Positions 12,484 through 23,969 are shown, counted from the first letter of the stretch. The stretch is 64,000 nucleotides of DNA from Hirundichthys speculiger (GCA_018398805.1 JAGFBZ010000557.1:1-64000); one strand, 5' to 3'. Notes: generated by a model from the letters alone, not told the origin. Program-made: numbers and translations.

Positions 12484-13118
12484 TGTTGTGTTTGTATGCG
12501 ACCCCAAATGCACGACAGACACAGAGGGATGGTTAAGGCACGAGGCCGAGTTTATTATGCGCCACAACAAAAGTCTGATGCTGAGACTGCAGCCACCTGC
12601 ACCGAGGATGCCCAGAACTGGGGAGCCGATAAGAAGTCCTGTCTTCTGCCCCTGAGAAAGTCACTGGAGGAAAGCTCACAAAGTTCAGTGAGACAATGCT
12701 CTCAGAAATAATATCTCCACCAGAAATAATCCACGGGAAGTAAATCCACAGGACGTATTCCACTGGAAAGTAATCCACAGAGAAAGTAATCCGCAAGGAA
12801 AGTAATCCTCAGAGAACGTAATCCACAGCTCGGACACAAGGAAGTGAGGGCGAGTACTCACAATGATGATGATCAAACAGACCCGGAGGAACGGCAAGAA
12901 CTCGCACCTGAGCTCAGGAGTGCTCGAGTCTATATGTCCTCCAGGATGAGTAGATGAGCTCCAGGTGCGTGACGAGCGATGATCCTCAGGTGTGGAGAGG
13001 AGCGCGCCGCGCCCGCTCGCGTCGCCGGGCGCGCAGCTCCCGGGCCGCGTGCTGGGACGTGCTGGGTGCGTCCGCCTGACGAGGTTGGGTCTGCTGCTCA
13101 GCGAGTGGAGTCCTAACA
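12484..13118 (-). repeat. Chromovirus 3' LTR (635 bp)
   Basis: On the minus strand it runs from TGTTAGGACTCC to CACAACA, with TG/CA ends. It differs from the 5' LTR mainly by small indels, such as extra repeats of the AGTAATCC-type motif near 12760-12830. A purine-rich tract lies just inside it. The pol frame stays open across its first 130 bases. Confidence 0.93.
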
Positions 13119-14762
13119 GTACCCCTCCCTCTACGGGAGCCACCAGGCGACTTACCCGGCTTGTCCGGATGGGCGCGATAGAAGGATGAGATCAGCCCCG
13201 GGTCCACGATCAGCTGGCGCGAGACCCAGCTCCGCTCCTCAGGCCCGTAGCCCTCCCAGTCCACCAGGTACTGGAAACCCCTGCCCCGACGTCGGATGTC
13301 CAGCAGTCGGTGGACCTTCCACTGTGGGTGACCGTCCACAATCTCAGGAGGAGGAGGGGCCGGTGAAGGAGGCATGAGAGGACTGTGGGAGACGGGCTTA
13401 ATCCGGGACACGTGAAATACGGGGTGAATATGGAGGTGGGCAACCTCAAACTCACCGCTGCCGGACTCAAGACCTTCTCCACCGCGAAGTGTCCAATGAA
13501 CCGAGGGTTCAGCTTCTTGGCCGCTGTCCGCAGCGGGAGATCCCTGGACGACAACCAGACCTCCTGCCCTGGTTGGTATGTGGGTGCAGGGGTCCTGTGC
13601 CTGTTGGCCCCCCGCCTGGCACGGTCCGTGGCTCGGAGCAGGGCTGTCCGCGTAGCCTCCCACACCTGACGACAGTGGTTCAGGTGTTCCTGTACAGAAG
13701 GGACAGCTACCTCTGTTTGTTGTACCGTGAAGAGGGAAGGTTGGTACCCCAATGACACCTCGAAGGGGGAGAGACCAGTGGCGGAGCAGACCGAGGAGTT
13801 GACTGCGTACTCCACCCAGGGCAGGAAACGGCTCCAGGAAGACGGCTTCTCCGCGGCGACACATCGGAGAGCGGCCTCCACACTCTGGTTCATCCTCTCC
13901 GTCTGCCCTTTGGTCTGCGGATGATAGCCAGAAGAAAGGCTAACAGTGGCCCCCAACCCCTTACAAAATGCCCACCATACCTGGGATACAAACTGGGGCC
14001 CCTGGTCCGAGACGATGTCCTGTGGAACCCCATGGAGCCGGAACACGTGATCAGTCAGGAGCTCAGCCGTCTCGAGCGCTGAAGGTAACTTGGTGAGGGC
14101 CACCAGATGTACCCCCTTGCTAAACCGGTCCACAATGGTCAGGATCACCGTATTGCCTTGGGAAGGAGGAAAGCCAGACACGAAATCCAAGGCGACGTGA
14201 GACCAGGGTCGACTGGGAACGGGCAGGGGTTGCAGCAGACCAGAGGGGGCCCGATGGGACGGTTTGCTGCGAGCGCAGGTGGGGCAGGCGGCAACGAAGT
14301 CATGGACGTCTCTCCTCATCGAGGGCCACCAGAACCGATGAGCCAGGAATGTGAAGGTGCGATAGCCTCCGGGGTGACATGCAATCTTGCTCGCATGTCC
14401 CCACTGGAGGACCTGGGATCTAGTGGGTTCAGGCACAAAGAGACGACCAGGGGGCACCACTCTGGGTGCGGGATGAGTGCCGAGTGCCCGCCGGACCAGG
14501 GTCTCCACACCCCAGGCAACTCGACCCACCACCTTGTTCTCAGTAAGGATGGAAGGGGGCTCCTCGGTGGCTGGTCCCTTTGGATGTTGACGAGAGAGAG
14601 CATCCGCCTTGGTGTTGCGGGAGCCTGGCCGGTAGGTCAAAGAGAAGTCAAAGCGGCCGAGGAAGTTCGCCCATTGAGCCGTTTGGTGGCTCGAATAAAG
14701 GTGAGGTTTTTGTGATCAGTCCAGATAATGAACGGCAATTCGGCCCCCTCAAGCCAGTGACG
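12986..14762 (-). pseudogene. pol: Chromovirus integrase with C-terminal chromodomain
   Basis: The frame from about 14640 holds an HHCC zinc module (H at [17 protein letters not shown]) near 14420-14270. The DDE core follows with [15 protein letters not shown] and QTERMNQ, then the GPY/F-type module region ([14 protein letters not shown]) near 13480. Around 13440 the frame shifts. In the new frame [12 protein letters not shown] is followed by a chromodomain ([27 protein letters not shown]) near 13310-13210. Chromodomains guide integration toward particular histone marks in this lineage. The frame then crosses the polypurine tract and stays open into the 3' LTR to 12986. Confidence 0.9.
13119..13133 (-). 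other. Polypurine tract
   Basis: The minus strand reads TAGAGGGAGGGGTAC directly before the 3' LTR. This is the expected position and composition for plus-strand DNA priming in LTR retrotransposons. Confidence 0.85.
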
Positions 14763-15959
14763 CTATTCCTCCAGAGCGGCGACCACTGCCAGCAGTTCTC
14801 GGTTCCCGACATCATAGTTCCTTTCGGCTGGAAGGAACCGGCGGGAGTAGAAAGCGCACGGATGGACCTTCTGATCCGTGGCTGAGCGTTGAGAAAGGAC
14901 TGCCCCAAGTCCAGTGTCCCAGGCGTCAACCTCCACGATAAACTGTCTTTTGGGGTCGGGGTGAAGGAGAACGGGGGCGCTGGTAAATCTCCTCTTCAGG
15001 TCCTTGAAAGCTGAGTCGGCGGCGGGAGACCAGACGAACGGTGCGGAGGGAGACGTGAGACTGGTGAGAGGCTCTGCCACGCGACTGAAGTTGCGGATGA
15101 ACCGCCGGTAAAAATTTGCAAACCCCAGAAAACTCTGCAGGTCCTTCCTCGTTTGGGGTGTGGGCCAGTCTATCACCGCCTGGATCTTTCGGGGGTCCGC
15201 CCGAGTCTGCCCCTTCTCGATTACGAAGCCCAAGTAATCCACCGATGAAGCATGGAAGGTGCATTTCTCCGCCTTGACGAACAGCTTATTACGCAAGAGC
15301 CGTTCCAGGACCCGACGAACATGCTGGACGTGTTCCTCGAGGGTTCTGGAGAAGATGAGGATGTCGTCTAGGTACACGACAACGAACACGTCCAGCATGT
15401 CGCGGAGTACGTCATTCATTAGCGCCTGAAAAAACCGCCGGGGCGTTGGTGAGGCCAAAAGGCATAACGAGATACTCGTAATGCCCGCGAGGGGTCTTGA
15501 AGGCGGTCTTCCACTTGTCTCCCTCCCGAATCCGAACCAGATGATAGGCACTGCGAAGGTCCAGTTTGGTGAAAACAGTGGCCTGGGTGAGGGGTTCGAG
15601 AATGGAGTTCAGGAGCGGCAAGGGGTATTTATTCCTGATTGTAATTTCATTAAGGGCACGGTAATCGATACAGGGCCGAAGGTCACCATCTTTCTTCTTA
15701 ACAAAGAAGAAGCCAGCCGCTACCGGTGATGAAGAAGGCCGAATGAGTCCCGCTTCCAGCGATTCAGATATGTACTTCTCCATAGCGGCTTTCTCAGGAA
15801 CAGACAGGCTGTATAAACGACTGCCAGGCAGGGGGGCCCAGGGCGGAGGTCGATGGCACAGTCATAGGGCCGATGAGGGGGAAGAGACTGAGCCTGGGAC
15901 TTACTGAACACCTCACCCAAGTCATGATAAACAGCTGGAACTGTGGAGAGGTCCACCGG
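14763..15959 (-). pseudogene. pol: Chromovirus reverse transcriptase and RNase H
   Basis: From about 15783 the sequence reads [31 protein letters not shown] and [10 protein letters not shown] frameshift near 15425 moves it to the frame with FQALMNDVL and VYLDDILIF, the YxDD catalytic box near 15365. RNase H follows with [18 protein letters not shown] and [13 protein letters not shown] near 14945-14770. It is cut by an in-frame TAG at 14763-14765, after which homology continues in the same frame. All catalytic landmarks are visible, but the reading frame is not intact. Confidence 0.9.
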
Positions 15960-16422
15960 GAAAGGGGCGGGGTTCTGGCGGGGCAGCGCGCAAGGTGCAG
16001 CACGTAGACACTGGGCGTGGCAGGTGGGGCTCCATTCTAAGACAGAGCCGGGTCGACCAGGCGATGCGGGGTTCGTGCTGTATCAGCCACGGAAGTCCTA
16101 GGATCACTGGGACTAAGGGGGACCGGATAATGAAGAATTGGCGTCTCTTCACGTGATTAGCCGCTATGGTGAGGGTGATGGACCGAGTGCGCTGGGTCAC
16201 GCTGGCCAGGTGTCGCTCATCCAGCGCGAAAGCCTCCATAGGCTTCTCCAGTGGTTCCAGCAGTATTCCTGCCTGAGCCGCAAATTCGGTATCCAGAAAA
16301 CATTCGTCAGCCCCTGAATCGAGGAGGGCTCCCACCGTGATGCGCTGATCGGCCCAGGACAGGCTGACGTTCATAAGCCGCGACTCAGGACGACGGGAGC
16401 AGGACAGGCGGCTTATCAACAT
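15960..16422 (-). pseudogene. pol: Chromovirus aspartic protease
   Basis: The frame reads VGALLDSGADECFLDTEFA near 16330, with the D-S-G-A catalytic motif of retroviral-type aspartic proteases. [15 protein letters not shown] near 16095 is the usual ILG C-terminal motif. It overlaps the end of gag in another frame, which fits gag-pol expression by frameshifting in this group. The region downstream enters the reverse-transcriptase N-terminus. Confidence 0.88.
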
Positions 16423-17547
16423 CTCCCGACATCCTGATGAGCCTGATCTTTTGGCCGTTTAGGACAGGATCTGATTAAGTGTCCACCCTGTCCGCAATAC
16501 AGGCACAGCCCCGCCCTGAAGCGTGCCTCTCGCTCGGCTGGATTGAGCCTGGTTCTTCCCAGCTGCATGGGTTCCTCCTCAGAGTTGGCCGGAGACGTCG
16601 TGCGGAGCACGCTGACCGGGAGTGGTTGAAACACTGCGGCTCTCTCGGCTGGACCCGAACGGCGGCGACCCGGAGGAGATCTGCGCTGCACCTGTTCCTG
16701 TCGCCTCTCCCGGAGACGTCCGTCAATTCGGATCGCCATGGTGATCAGCGCCTCCAAGGACGACGGCTCCTCCCGGGTGGCCAGCTGGTCCTTTACCGCC
16801 TCACTCAGACCTCTCCAAAAAACAACCCGGAGTGCCTGGTCGTTCCAACCGCTCTCGACAGCGGCCAGCCTGAATTCCACGGCGTAATCGGAGACCCTGC
16901 CGTTGCCTTGGTGAAGGCGGATCAGCCGTGCGCCCGGATCCTGGCCCCCCATGGGGTGGTGAAAAACCTTGCGGAGTTCGGCGGCGAAGTCCTGATAATC
17001 AAAGCAGAACCCGGCCCCCAAGGACCAGGCTGCCGTGGCCCACTGTGCCGCACGTCCTGTAAGCAGGTTAGTCATATACGCAATGCGAGCCGCACTGGTG
17101 GAGAACATGCTGGGCTGATGGCGGAAGACCAGCACAGTTCTCGAAGTCGCCATCAAAAGGCTGCGGACTGGAAATGCTGGGTTCACGGAACGTGGATTGG
17201 TGCACAGGAGGAGAGGCCGAAGGAGCGATCACCGGATCGTCGTCCTCCATCAGAACCAGAGCGGGCGGATCTCGCGGCTGAGTCATCAGCGCCGTCGTAA
17301 GAGTCTTGAGTTGCTGCAGGATCTCCTCCTGCTGGTCGGCGAGTGTCGCCTGCTGGTTGGCAAGTGCCCGCTGTCGATCGGCGAGAGTATCCACCACAGC
17401 CTGGAGGGGCTCGACCTGAGCCTGCAGTGATTGCACGGCCGCGGAGTTCACCTGCAGCTGCTGCGAGTGAGCCTGGGTCAGCTGGACCTGCTGGCAGAGC
17501 GTGGCCTGAACCGGGCTGGTGTGGTTGTCGGCTGGGGTCTTCGACAT
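16416..17547 (-). pseudogene. gag: Chromovirus gag with CCHC knuckle
   Basis: The ATG at 17547 (MSKTPADNHTSP) lies only 13 bases inside the 5' LTR. The N-terminus is a Gln/Leu-rich coiled-coil-like region. A capsid-type block (HQPSMFSTSAARIAYM, LLTGRAAQWATAAW) follows in a different frame. The frame changes at about 17130, where a few residues seem missing, so a small deletion has broken the gene. Near the end CLYCGQGGHLIRSC is a perfect CX2CX4HX4C zinc knuckle. The stop is at 16416, just past the start of the protease frame. Confidence 0.88.
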
Positions 17548-17548
17548 G

Positions 17549-17560
17549 GCGAGTTCTTAC
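17549..17560 (-). other. Self-priming primer-binding site
   Basis: The minus strand reads GTAAGAACTCGC directly inside the 5' LTR. It does not begin with TGG as tRNA-primed sites do. It pairs over 12 bases, with one G-U wobble, with GCGAGTTCTTGC in the LTR (17954-17943), close to the predicted transcript start. Tf1/sushi elements use the 5' end of their own mRNA as primer in this way. Confidence 0.75.
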
Positions 17561-18167
17561 TGTTGTGTTTGTATGCGACCCCAAATGCACGACAGACACA
17601 GAGGGATGGTTAAGGCACGAGGCCGAGTTTATTATGCGCCACAACAAAAGTCTGATGCTGAGACTGCAGCCACCTGCACCGAGGGTGCCCAGAACTGGGG
17701 AGCCGATAAGAAGTCCTGTCTTCTGCCCCAGAGAAAGTCACTGGAGGAAAGCTCACAAAGTTCAGTGAGACAATGCTGTCAGAAATAATATCTCCACCAG
17801 AAATAATCCACAGGAAGTAAATCCACAGGGACAGTAATCCGCAAGGAAAGTAATCCTCAGAGAAAGTAATCCACAGCTCGGACACAGGGAAGTGAGGGGC
17901 GAGTACTCACAATGATGATGATCAAACAGACCCGGAGGAACAGCAAGAACTCGCACCTGAGCTCAGGAGTGCTCGAGTCTATATGTCCTCCAGGATGAGT
18001 AGATGAGCTCCAGGTGCGTGACGAGCGATGATCCTCAGGTGTGGAGAGGAGCGCGCCGCGCCCGCTCGCGTCGCCGGGCGCACAGCTCCCGGGCCGCACG
18101 CTGGGACGTGCTGGGTGCGTCCGCCTGACGAGGTTGGGTCTGCTGCTCAGCGAGTGGAGTCCTAACA
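17561..18167 (-). repeat. Chromovirus 5' LTR (607 bp)
   Basis: On the minus strand it runs from TGTTAGGACTCC (18167) to CACAACA (17561). It is nearly identical to 12484-13118, with a net 28-base shortfall. The CAACC duplication follows at 18168-18172. Confidence 0.93.
17943..17988 (-). promoter_or_regulatory. Chromovirus promoter: TATA box and transcript 5' end
   Basis: On the minus strand ACATATAGAC (17988-17979) is a TATA-like box. About 25-30 bases downstream lies GCGAGTTCTTGC (17954-17943), the sequence complementary to the primer-binding site. The spacing suggests that transcription starts near 17955, which would place the complementary bases at the mRNA 5' end. Confidence 0.6.
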
Positions 18168-18172
18168 CAACC
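18168..18172. other. Target-site duplication CAACC, right copy
   Basis: It matches 12479-12483 and confirms both element edges. Confidence 0.9.
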
Positions 18173-21041
18173 AACTGTTTGACTTGAATGATTTTGTAAG
18201 TATTTCACTTTATTTTATTAGTATTACTTATTGTTTATATTCCCTTCTTTTCTTATTTTGTATTACTAATTATTTCACATTTACTCTTTAAATTTGTCTT
18301 TAATTGTCTAAATTACTGCTCATTTAATTTTGCAATTTCAGAAATTGTCCAGCAGAAGGAGACTCAAAGTTAATTCACAATGTGGCCACAAGATGGAGTC
18401 AAACAAGCTTTATAAATTCAATAAGCCACCAGGGGGAGTCAGAGTAAAATTTCAAATACAGTGTTAAGACACGTCCATTAGAGGGTGCTAATGGGAAAAC
18501 TTTCACATTACAACCTAAGAACTATTGAATTCAATCAGTAATTGTTAAATACAATTAAAGAACAAAGATAGTTTTGCCAGCTCCAGAGGAAAGAAAAAAA
18601 GTAAAAACTCAGAATCGTGTCAAAAAATAGTATTCAATCAATCAAACAAGTAGGCATAAAGTGAAATGATCTTAATAAATGTAAGTTAAACACATCATAG
18701 GATATTCAAATATTTTAAAATGGTCAGTCAGTTGTGAAGCCTTTATGGATGTATAATTAATGCGTATATATAAATCTCACAAAAACTCATACTCTTATAT
18801 GTGTTCAAACTTTATCAAAACACAAACACTTGTGTAAAGCAGGTTTTAGCTTGACCTTTGTGGATAAAAAAAGAAGCGACTTGCCTTGTTATGGTTTGGT
18901 CAGTTGTCCGGGCCGGTTGTCACTCTGAGATTTTTCCCACTTCGCACGTTAAAAGTCTCGTTCGTTCACAGTAAAAAGAAAAAAAAAAGAAAGTTTACAT
19001 TGATGGTCAAATGGGAACAGTTCAGTGATTCTATCAGTCAGAACAACTTTAAACACAGGGCACTAAAAACTGTTGGTCTAATATTCATTTTTTGTCAATA
19101 TTTATTTTTCTCAATTATTCCATCATATTTCTGACAGCATTTTCAACTTAAATTTACATACAGTGTGAATAAATATTAAATGATCTTATTCTTGCCCCCC
19201 TTTTCTCTCCAAGATGTGTACACATGACCACTAATCTCCTCCTCAAAAATGAAGGGGGCATGACAAGGCCACGCCTCCTGGTTAGGCTCAAAAGACTATT
19301 GGTGCACTACCGTACACACTTGTCTAACTCCGCCCTTGAAAATTCAGCCCAGAAACAGTCTGGCCGCCACAAGCACAAAGCGCACATCTCCTCAGACAGA
19401 CAAACTGCCACGCCCTAGACAAATAAACTTACACACCAACAACAATCATTTCGTACAGTGAAACCTCAAAATATAATACACAAACTTACTATTTCTATAT
19501 TTCAACACCAATATTCCAATCACAGCATTCATTTTTACTCCACTTTTTATTTACAGAATGTCCCCTCTGAAGCTCATAATTCTTTACCCCAAAAAACGTC
19601 TCTCTTTCAGACAAAGAGTCATCCAAAGAGCTCATGGATTTTATCCTAATGAAACGTCTCCTCCTTCTCGGACACAAAACTTGTATCGTCAAAAGAAGAG
19701 CTCATTAATATTTTAACAAAAAGTCTCCTTCCTTTAAACACAAAACCGTGTTTTCCAGAAGAAGCTCATAAGTTCACTATCTTTTACTCTTTAACAAAAG
19801 TCAACAGAGAGGCTCATACAAATTAACTGACCACACCAGACTGTATCCGAGCAAACGCACCCAAACGTCCGAGGACGCTCAGCTGCGTGTGCAGACGGGC
19901 AGGAAAAAAGAGTTAAAACTGCCAGGCACTGCAGCCGAACCCTTCTCCTACACAGTCAAAAACACAGCACAATTATCACAGTTACATATGATCTGAGCCA
20001 ATATGTCCAACAAGAACAAGCAGATTGACGTATTTACAAAGCCAGTAGCGGGGGTGTGCACTCCCCTCACTCACAAACTCACATCCCATTAAGCCAGACT
20101 GCTAAAATCTAATATACATTTCTTTATCTCTATATTTTAAGATTTATTTATTTATTTAAATATTTCAATATCTTCCTACTTCACTCTTATTCCACTTTCA
20201 TTTAACAGACGTACTCCTGTGAACATGCAAAACCAGGTCTCAGGTCTCAGCCAGAGGAAAAATGCAGAGGCCGCCTCGCGATCGCGCTTTCAGAGACGCA
20301 GCACCTCTGTCTCCCTCACACGGAGTCTTCATTTAAAAAAAACAAACAGAACAGAACAGGTACACAAAGTAAAAAGAAAACGCAGCCGGGTTGACACACC
20401 CCTGTCTTTTGGAGAAAGAATAAACAACAGCTGTTAAATAACACCAAACTCAAAAGAAAAACATTCATACTTTTCTTGATAGCATACTTCTATTACTGTG
20501 TCCGATAATTTCGTGTGGAACACCTGTCCACAACTGAAGGATCGACCGATCCGCAACGGCACTGCAGCACCTCACGGAAACTTTTTAATACACTTCAACA
20601 TCTCACATAGGACACCGGTTTTAGTAGTCAATTCATCGCTCAGATCTGGCAGACCAACACCTAATAATTTATACCACTAATAACCTGATCAAACTCGCTC
20701 AGTCACAACTGATTCCTAAACGCAGTGGTCTTTTATCTCTTCTCAGTTCATCAAAAGGGTTAGAAGCCAATTCCAGCCCCTGGTTCCAGGGCAAATCCAC
20801 CAGTAAATTTTAATACTAATTAATCAAACAACGTCGGTCTTTCGCAGGGCAGCAGTCAGTTTCAGAAGGCTTACAACGATGAAATGTATGGCCACTTAAC
20901 TTCATTTGTCAACAGCTGCGCTACTGAACTCGCCCACACCGCTGTGTAAAACTCTTAACGCTGCAACGCTCCGCGGAACAAAACCCATGACAGTTTCACA
21001 AACTTGCATCCCCGTGCACTCAAGAACAGATTTGACATCGA
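18173..21041. other. AT-rich stretch, probable retroviral leader/LTR remnant
   Basis: This continues the leader of the gag at 12317 once the chromovirus is removed, so the gag's 5' LTR is expected here. I could not place its edges or a primer-binding site. Short frames such as 20219-20437 and 20906-21091 show no domain. Three CTCF-like motifs cluster at 18384-18488. Confidence 0.35.
18384..18488 (+). promoter_or_regulatory. Cluster of three CTCF-like motifs
   Basis: GGCCACAAGATGGAGTC (18384), GCCACCAGGGGGAGTC (18425) and CCATTAGAGGGTGC (18475) all resemble the vertebrate CTCF core CCASYAGRKGGCRS and share one orientation. The second is the best match. Binding cannot be judged from sequence alone. 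Confidence 0.35.
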
Positions 21042-22982
21042 GGGCCCGATCTTGCGCCAAACCTCCAAAACCTGCTATTAAGGGATATTAGGTATTGGGA
21101 GGGGCGTTCCCCACAAAGAACGCAATCTTCCACCTCCCAAAACCCACAATCTTACCTGCGCTAACCGCTATATTATGCTACATTATGCATGGGAGTGGTT
21201 AGGGCGTTCCACCTGTTTAACCAATCAGTGCGTCAGCAGCCATTACCTTTAAGAGCAGGTTGCGGTACCAGCTAACCGCTAACAGCTATGGAGCGTCTTT
21301 TCACCCAGATCGGAGAAGGTTTCATTGGCAGCTGGTCTGGGACTCTGCTGTAGAGCTTCCTCCTCTTCCTTCCTCCTCTTCTGCACTGATATATACATAA
21401 CTAGCTCTAACTAATGTGGAGCAAATGATTTAATCATTTCTTTTGTACTCCAAGAAGTTCCAACAAACTGCTCAGAAAAAAATAGAGCCAGTGAGCTTCC
21501 AGGAAAGCATTTCTTAACTGGAAAAGCACTCAGAGAGCGCAGACCTCCGCCAAGCACAACAGTTCTCCCATACAGCGATTTACAGATTGCGATAAAATCC
21601 GCCCTCTGGATCAGCCTCTGAAATTTTATCGAGGTTTTCAGTGTCAATACCTGAGTGAAATTTAATGAGCTGTGGGCAATAATTAACGGAGATGTTGAGA
21701 AACTAAATTTCCGACCCCATTGAGCGCGTGTTACGGTCTCAAGCCGGGTTGTGAACCGCAACCTTCCACCTCTGGGGCTCCTGAGCACAACCCACTGCTC
21801 CACCTTCAATCCTCTACATAGACACTCAGATCCACCTCTGTTTCACCTTCCCATCCGACGAGCAGCCCAGGTGTGGCACTGCACACCTGTACCTATTCAG
21901 TCATCATTCAACCAGACTCGTCTCCAGATCTTCCCATAGAAACACCTGATCCAGCCATTCGCAGTGCCACCTCCTTGCCTTCGTCGTCCCCTGGATTGTT
22001 GGTTTGGCTGCCAACCCTCGAATCCTCCTTTTTTACATCTGAGAGAATTAAACTCTTAAAATTCCAGAACTCCCTTCCTGTCTCCATTGTGGTTGCTTTA
22101 GGGTTCAAGAAACAACTAAACAGTGTAATGTTATCGAAAATTTGAAAGTGATCCAGAATCCAGGATTTCTTCCGGATCACACCCAAAATAAAATCAGTTC
22201 TTCCTTTTCACATTTCTGACAACTCCTGAAAATGTCATCAAAATCCATCCATAACTTTTTGAGTTATCTTGAACACATCCCCTGCGCCAGACGCACAGCT
22301 GCGCCAAGACGCATAGCCGCTGGGAGCGGTGCTTTTTGAAATACTGCAGAACGGATCATTGGATGAGCATTGAGCCAGTGGAACAGGTATGATGACATCT
22401 ACCTTCTACCAGTGAGAACATCTCAGGTGCTCCGAGCGCACGTAGAGGGTCTGAGGGAGGCGCACAGTACAAGAAACTCCACAACAGAGTTCTGTGATCT
22501 CCTCGTTTCCTCCACAGCAAACATCTGGATGAGATCATGCCACAGCTGTACAGACATCATCTGCCCTTAAGAGAATAATAATGTATGACAGTAATACAGT
22601 GATGCATAATCGAGAGGTAGAGCCGTTTGTTCAGTCCACATGTGACTGGGTGGACATGCAATGACCCGATTTGGACGCGCTTTTTTACGTGCCGACATGT
22701 CGGTTGCGCTTTCCACAAACTCGGTATCTTGCGGTACCAGTATCTCGCGGGTTTAAGATAGAGGGTAGCAGGTGGTCAGACCACCCACTACCCTCTATCC
22801 TAACCCCGCGATCGCAAGATACCGAATTTGTGGGAAGGGCAAAAGACACGCCAATTGCCGCACCTACAATGCGGGAGCGGAAGATTGCATTAGCGGTTGG
22901 CGGAGGTTCCTAAATCAGCAATTTGCAGGTAGTGGGTCGTGGGTAGTGGGTAGCGGCTACCGGGAGGTGTAAGATCGGGCCC
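21042..22982 (+). mobile_element. Element with 12-bp perfect TIRs, hAT-related
   Basis: GGGCCCGATCTT at 21042-21053 and AAGATCGGGCCC at 22971-22982 are perfect inverted termini. The right 400 bases match the arms at 57811-58140 (inverted) and 58890-59215. Near 22530-22610 it also carries a deleted version of the sequence that encodes a hAT dimerisation-domain fragment at 58116-58367. The middle includes a tRNA-like SINE head. I see no convincing target-site duplication. Its right edge interrupts the RNase H region of the retrovirus-like pol that continues from 22983. Confidence 0.6.
21733..21806 (-). repeat. tRNA-derived SINE head
   Basis: On the minus strand TGGAGCAGTGGG (A-box-like, 21802-21791) is followed about 35 bases later by GGTTCACAACCC (B-box-like, 21757-21746). 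This is the internal RNA polymerase III promoter layout of tRNA-derived SINEs. The sequence to its left (21410-21730) would be the SINE body. It does not fold as a usable tRNA on inspection. Confidence 0.5.
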
Positions 22983-23969
22983 ATGATCTTTTCCATGTGC
23001 CAATTTTGCATGTGATGGAGCTCAGGCAGGAAACAAGGAACTTCAGCAGCAGGGGCTGAAACTTTCTGTGTTTCCACAGAGCTCCAAAGTCATGAAGGAC
23101 ACCAAATGCATATATGGAGTCTGTATAGATAATTACACACTAACCTGCAGCTAGTTTGCATGCCTCAGTTAATGCAATAAGTTCCACAGTCTGAGTAGAA
23201 TAATGGTTGGGGAGTAGTCCTGAAGATAAAACATCATGAGAGGCATCAAGTCGTCAATGTACTGGAGGAGAGCAGTGCCAGGGGTCAAATTTAGGGAGTC
23301 AAGACTTTGATTCAGAGCAGCAGTGTAAATTGTGGGGCTTTCACAATAACCCTGACCAAGTCGTGTGAAAGTCCAAGTCTTTTCTTCAAAAGTAAATGCA
23401 ACCACTATTGACTATCAGGGTGAACAGGAACTGAAAAAAATGCATTCGAGAGATCCACAGCAGAAAAATATTTAGCATCTGATGGTACCTGAGATAAGAT
23501 TGTATGAGGATTTGGGACAACTGGAGCCCTTGGTTGAACTGCTGCATTAACACTTTGCAGATTCTGAACAAAACACCATTCATCAGGTTGACCTTTGTCT
23601 CTGGTTTTTCTTAACAGGAAACAAAGGTGAATGAACAGGTGATCCGTCACAAGGAACGATAACTCCTGCTTTAACCAGGGAGTCAAACACTGGTTTGATG
23701 CCAGTTACACCCTCAGGTTTAAGAGGGTATTGGCTTTGGCGAGGTCTGTAATCAGACTTTGGGGTAATAACAACAGGGTCACAGTTTTTTATTAAACCAA
23801 CATCATATTTACTTTGGCCCCAGAGATCTGAGGGGACGTCCCATAAGGAGGGGATGGCTGCTGCCTGTTCCTCAGACAGGAAACTGGGAAAAGAAGTGAC
23901 AGCAGCCATGGAAACCAGTTTCACTGATCTGCATGCATGTACAGTACTAGATAGTTGTTGTCTGTACAC
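22983..23969 (-). pseudogene. pol: Retrovirus-like pol (RT and RNase H), copy A
   Basis: On the minus strand WGQSKYDVGLI, YPLKPEGVTGIKPV and VPCDGSPVHSPLFPVKK mark the reverse-transcriptase N-terminus of a gammaretrovirus-like fish element. PNPHTILSQVP and FSAVDLSNAFFSVPVH follow in another frame. Then LGQGYCESPTIY and LLQYIDDLM hold the catalytic YxDD-type box near 23250. A shorter RNase H remnant (TVELIALTEACKLA, IYTDS in shifted frame) lies at 23195-23100. There are at least three frame changes and a deletion between RT and RNase H. The pol is cut off at 22983 by the inverted-repeat element. Confidence 0.8.

Larger units (their letters stand above)
12484..18167 (-). mobile_element. Near-full-length Ty3/Gypsy chromovirus (sushi-like)
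   Basis: Two LTRs in the same orientation (12484-13118 and 17561-18167) enclose gag, protease, reverse transcriptase, RNase H, integrase and a chromodomain on the minus strand. The 5-base sequence CAACC occurs on both sides (12479-12483 and 18168-18172) as target-site duplication. Domain order and the integrase sequence near WVEYAVNS and GYQPSLF fit the sushi branch of vertebrate chromoviruses. The copy is dead: it has a small deletion in gag, a frameshift in the reverse transcriptase, a stop in RNase H and a frameshift before the chromodomain. The LTRs are closely similar apart from short indels, so insertion was fairly recent. It sits in the leader of an older retroviral gag. Confidence 0.93.
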
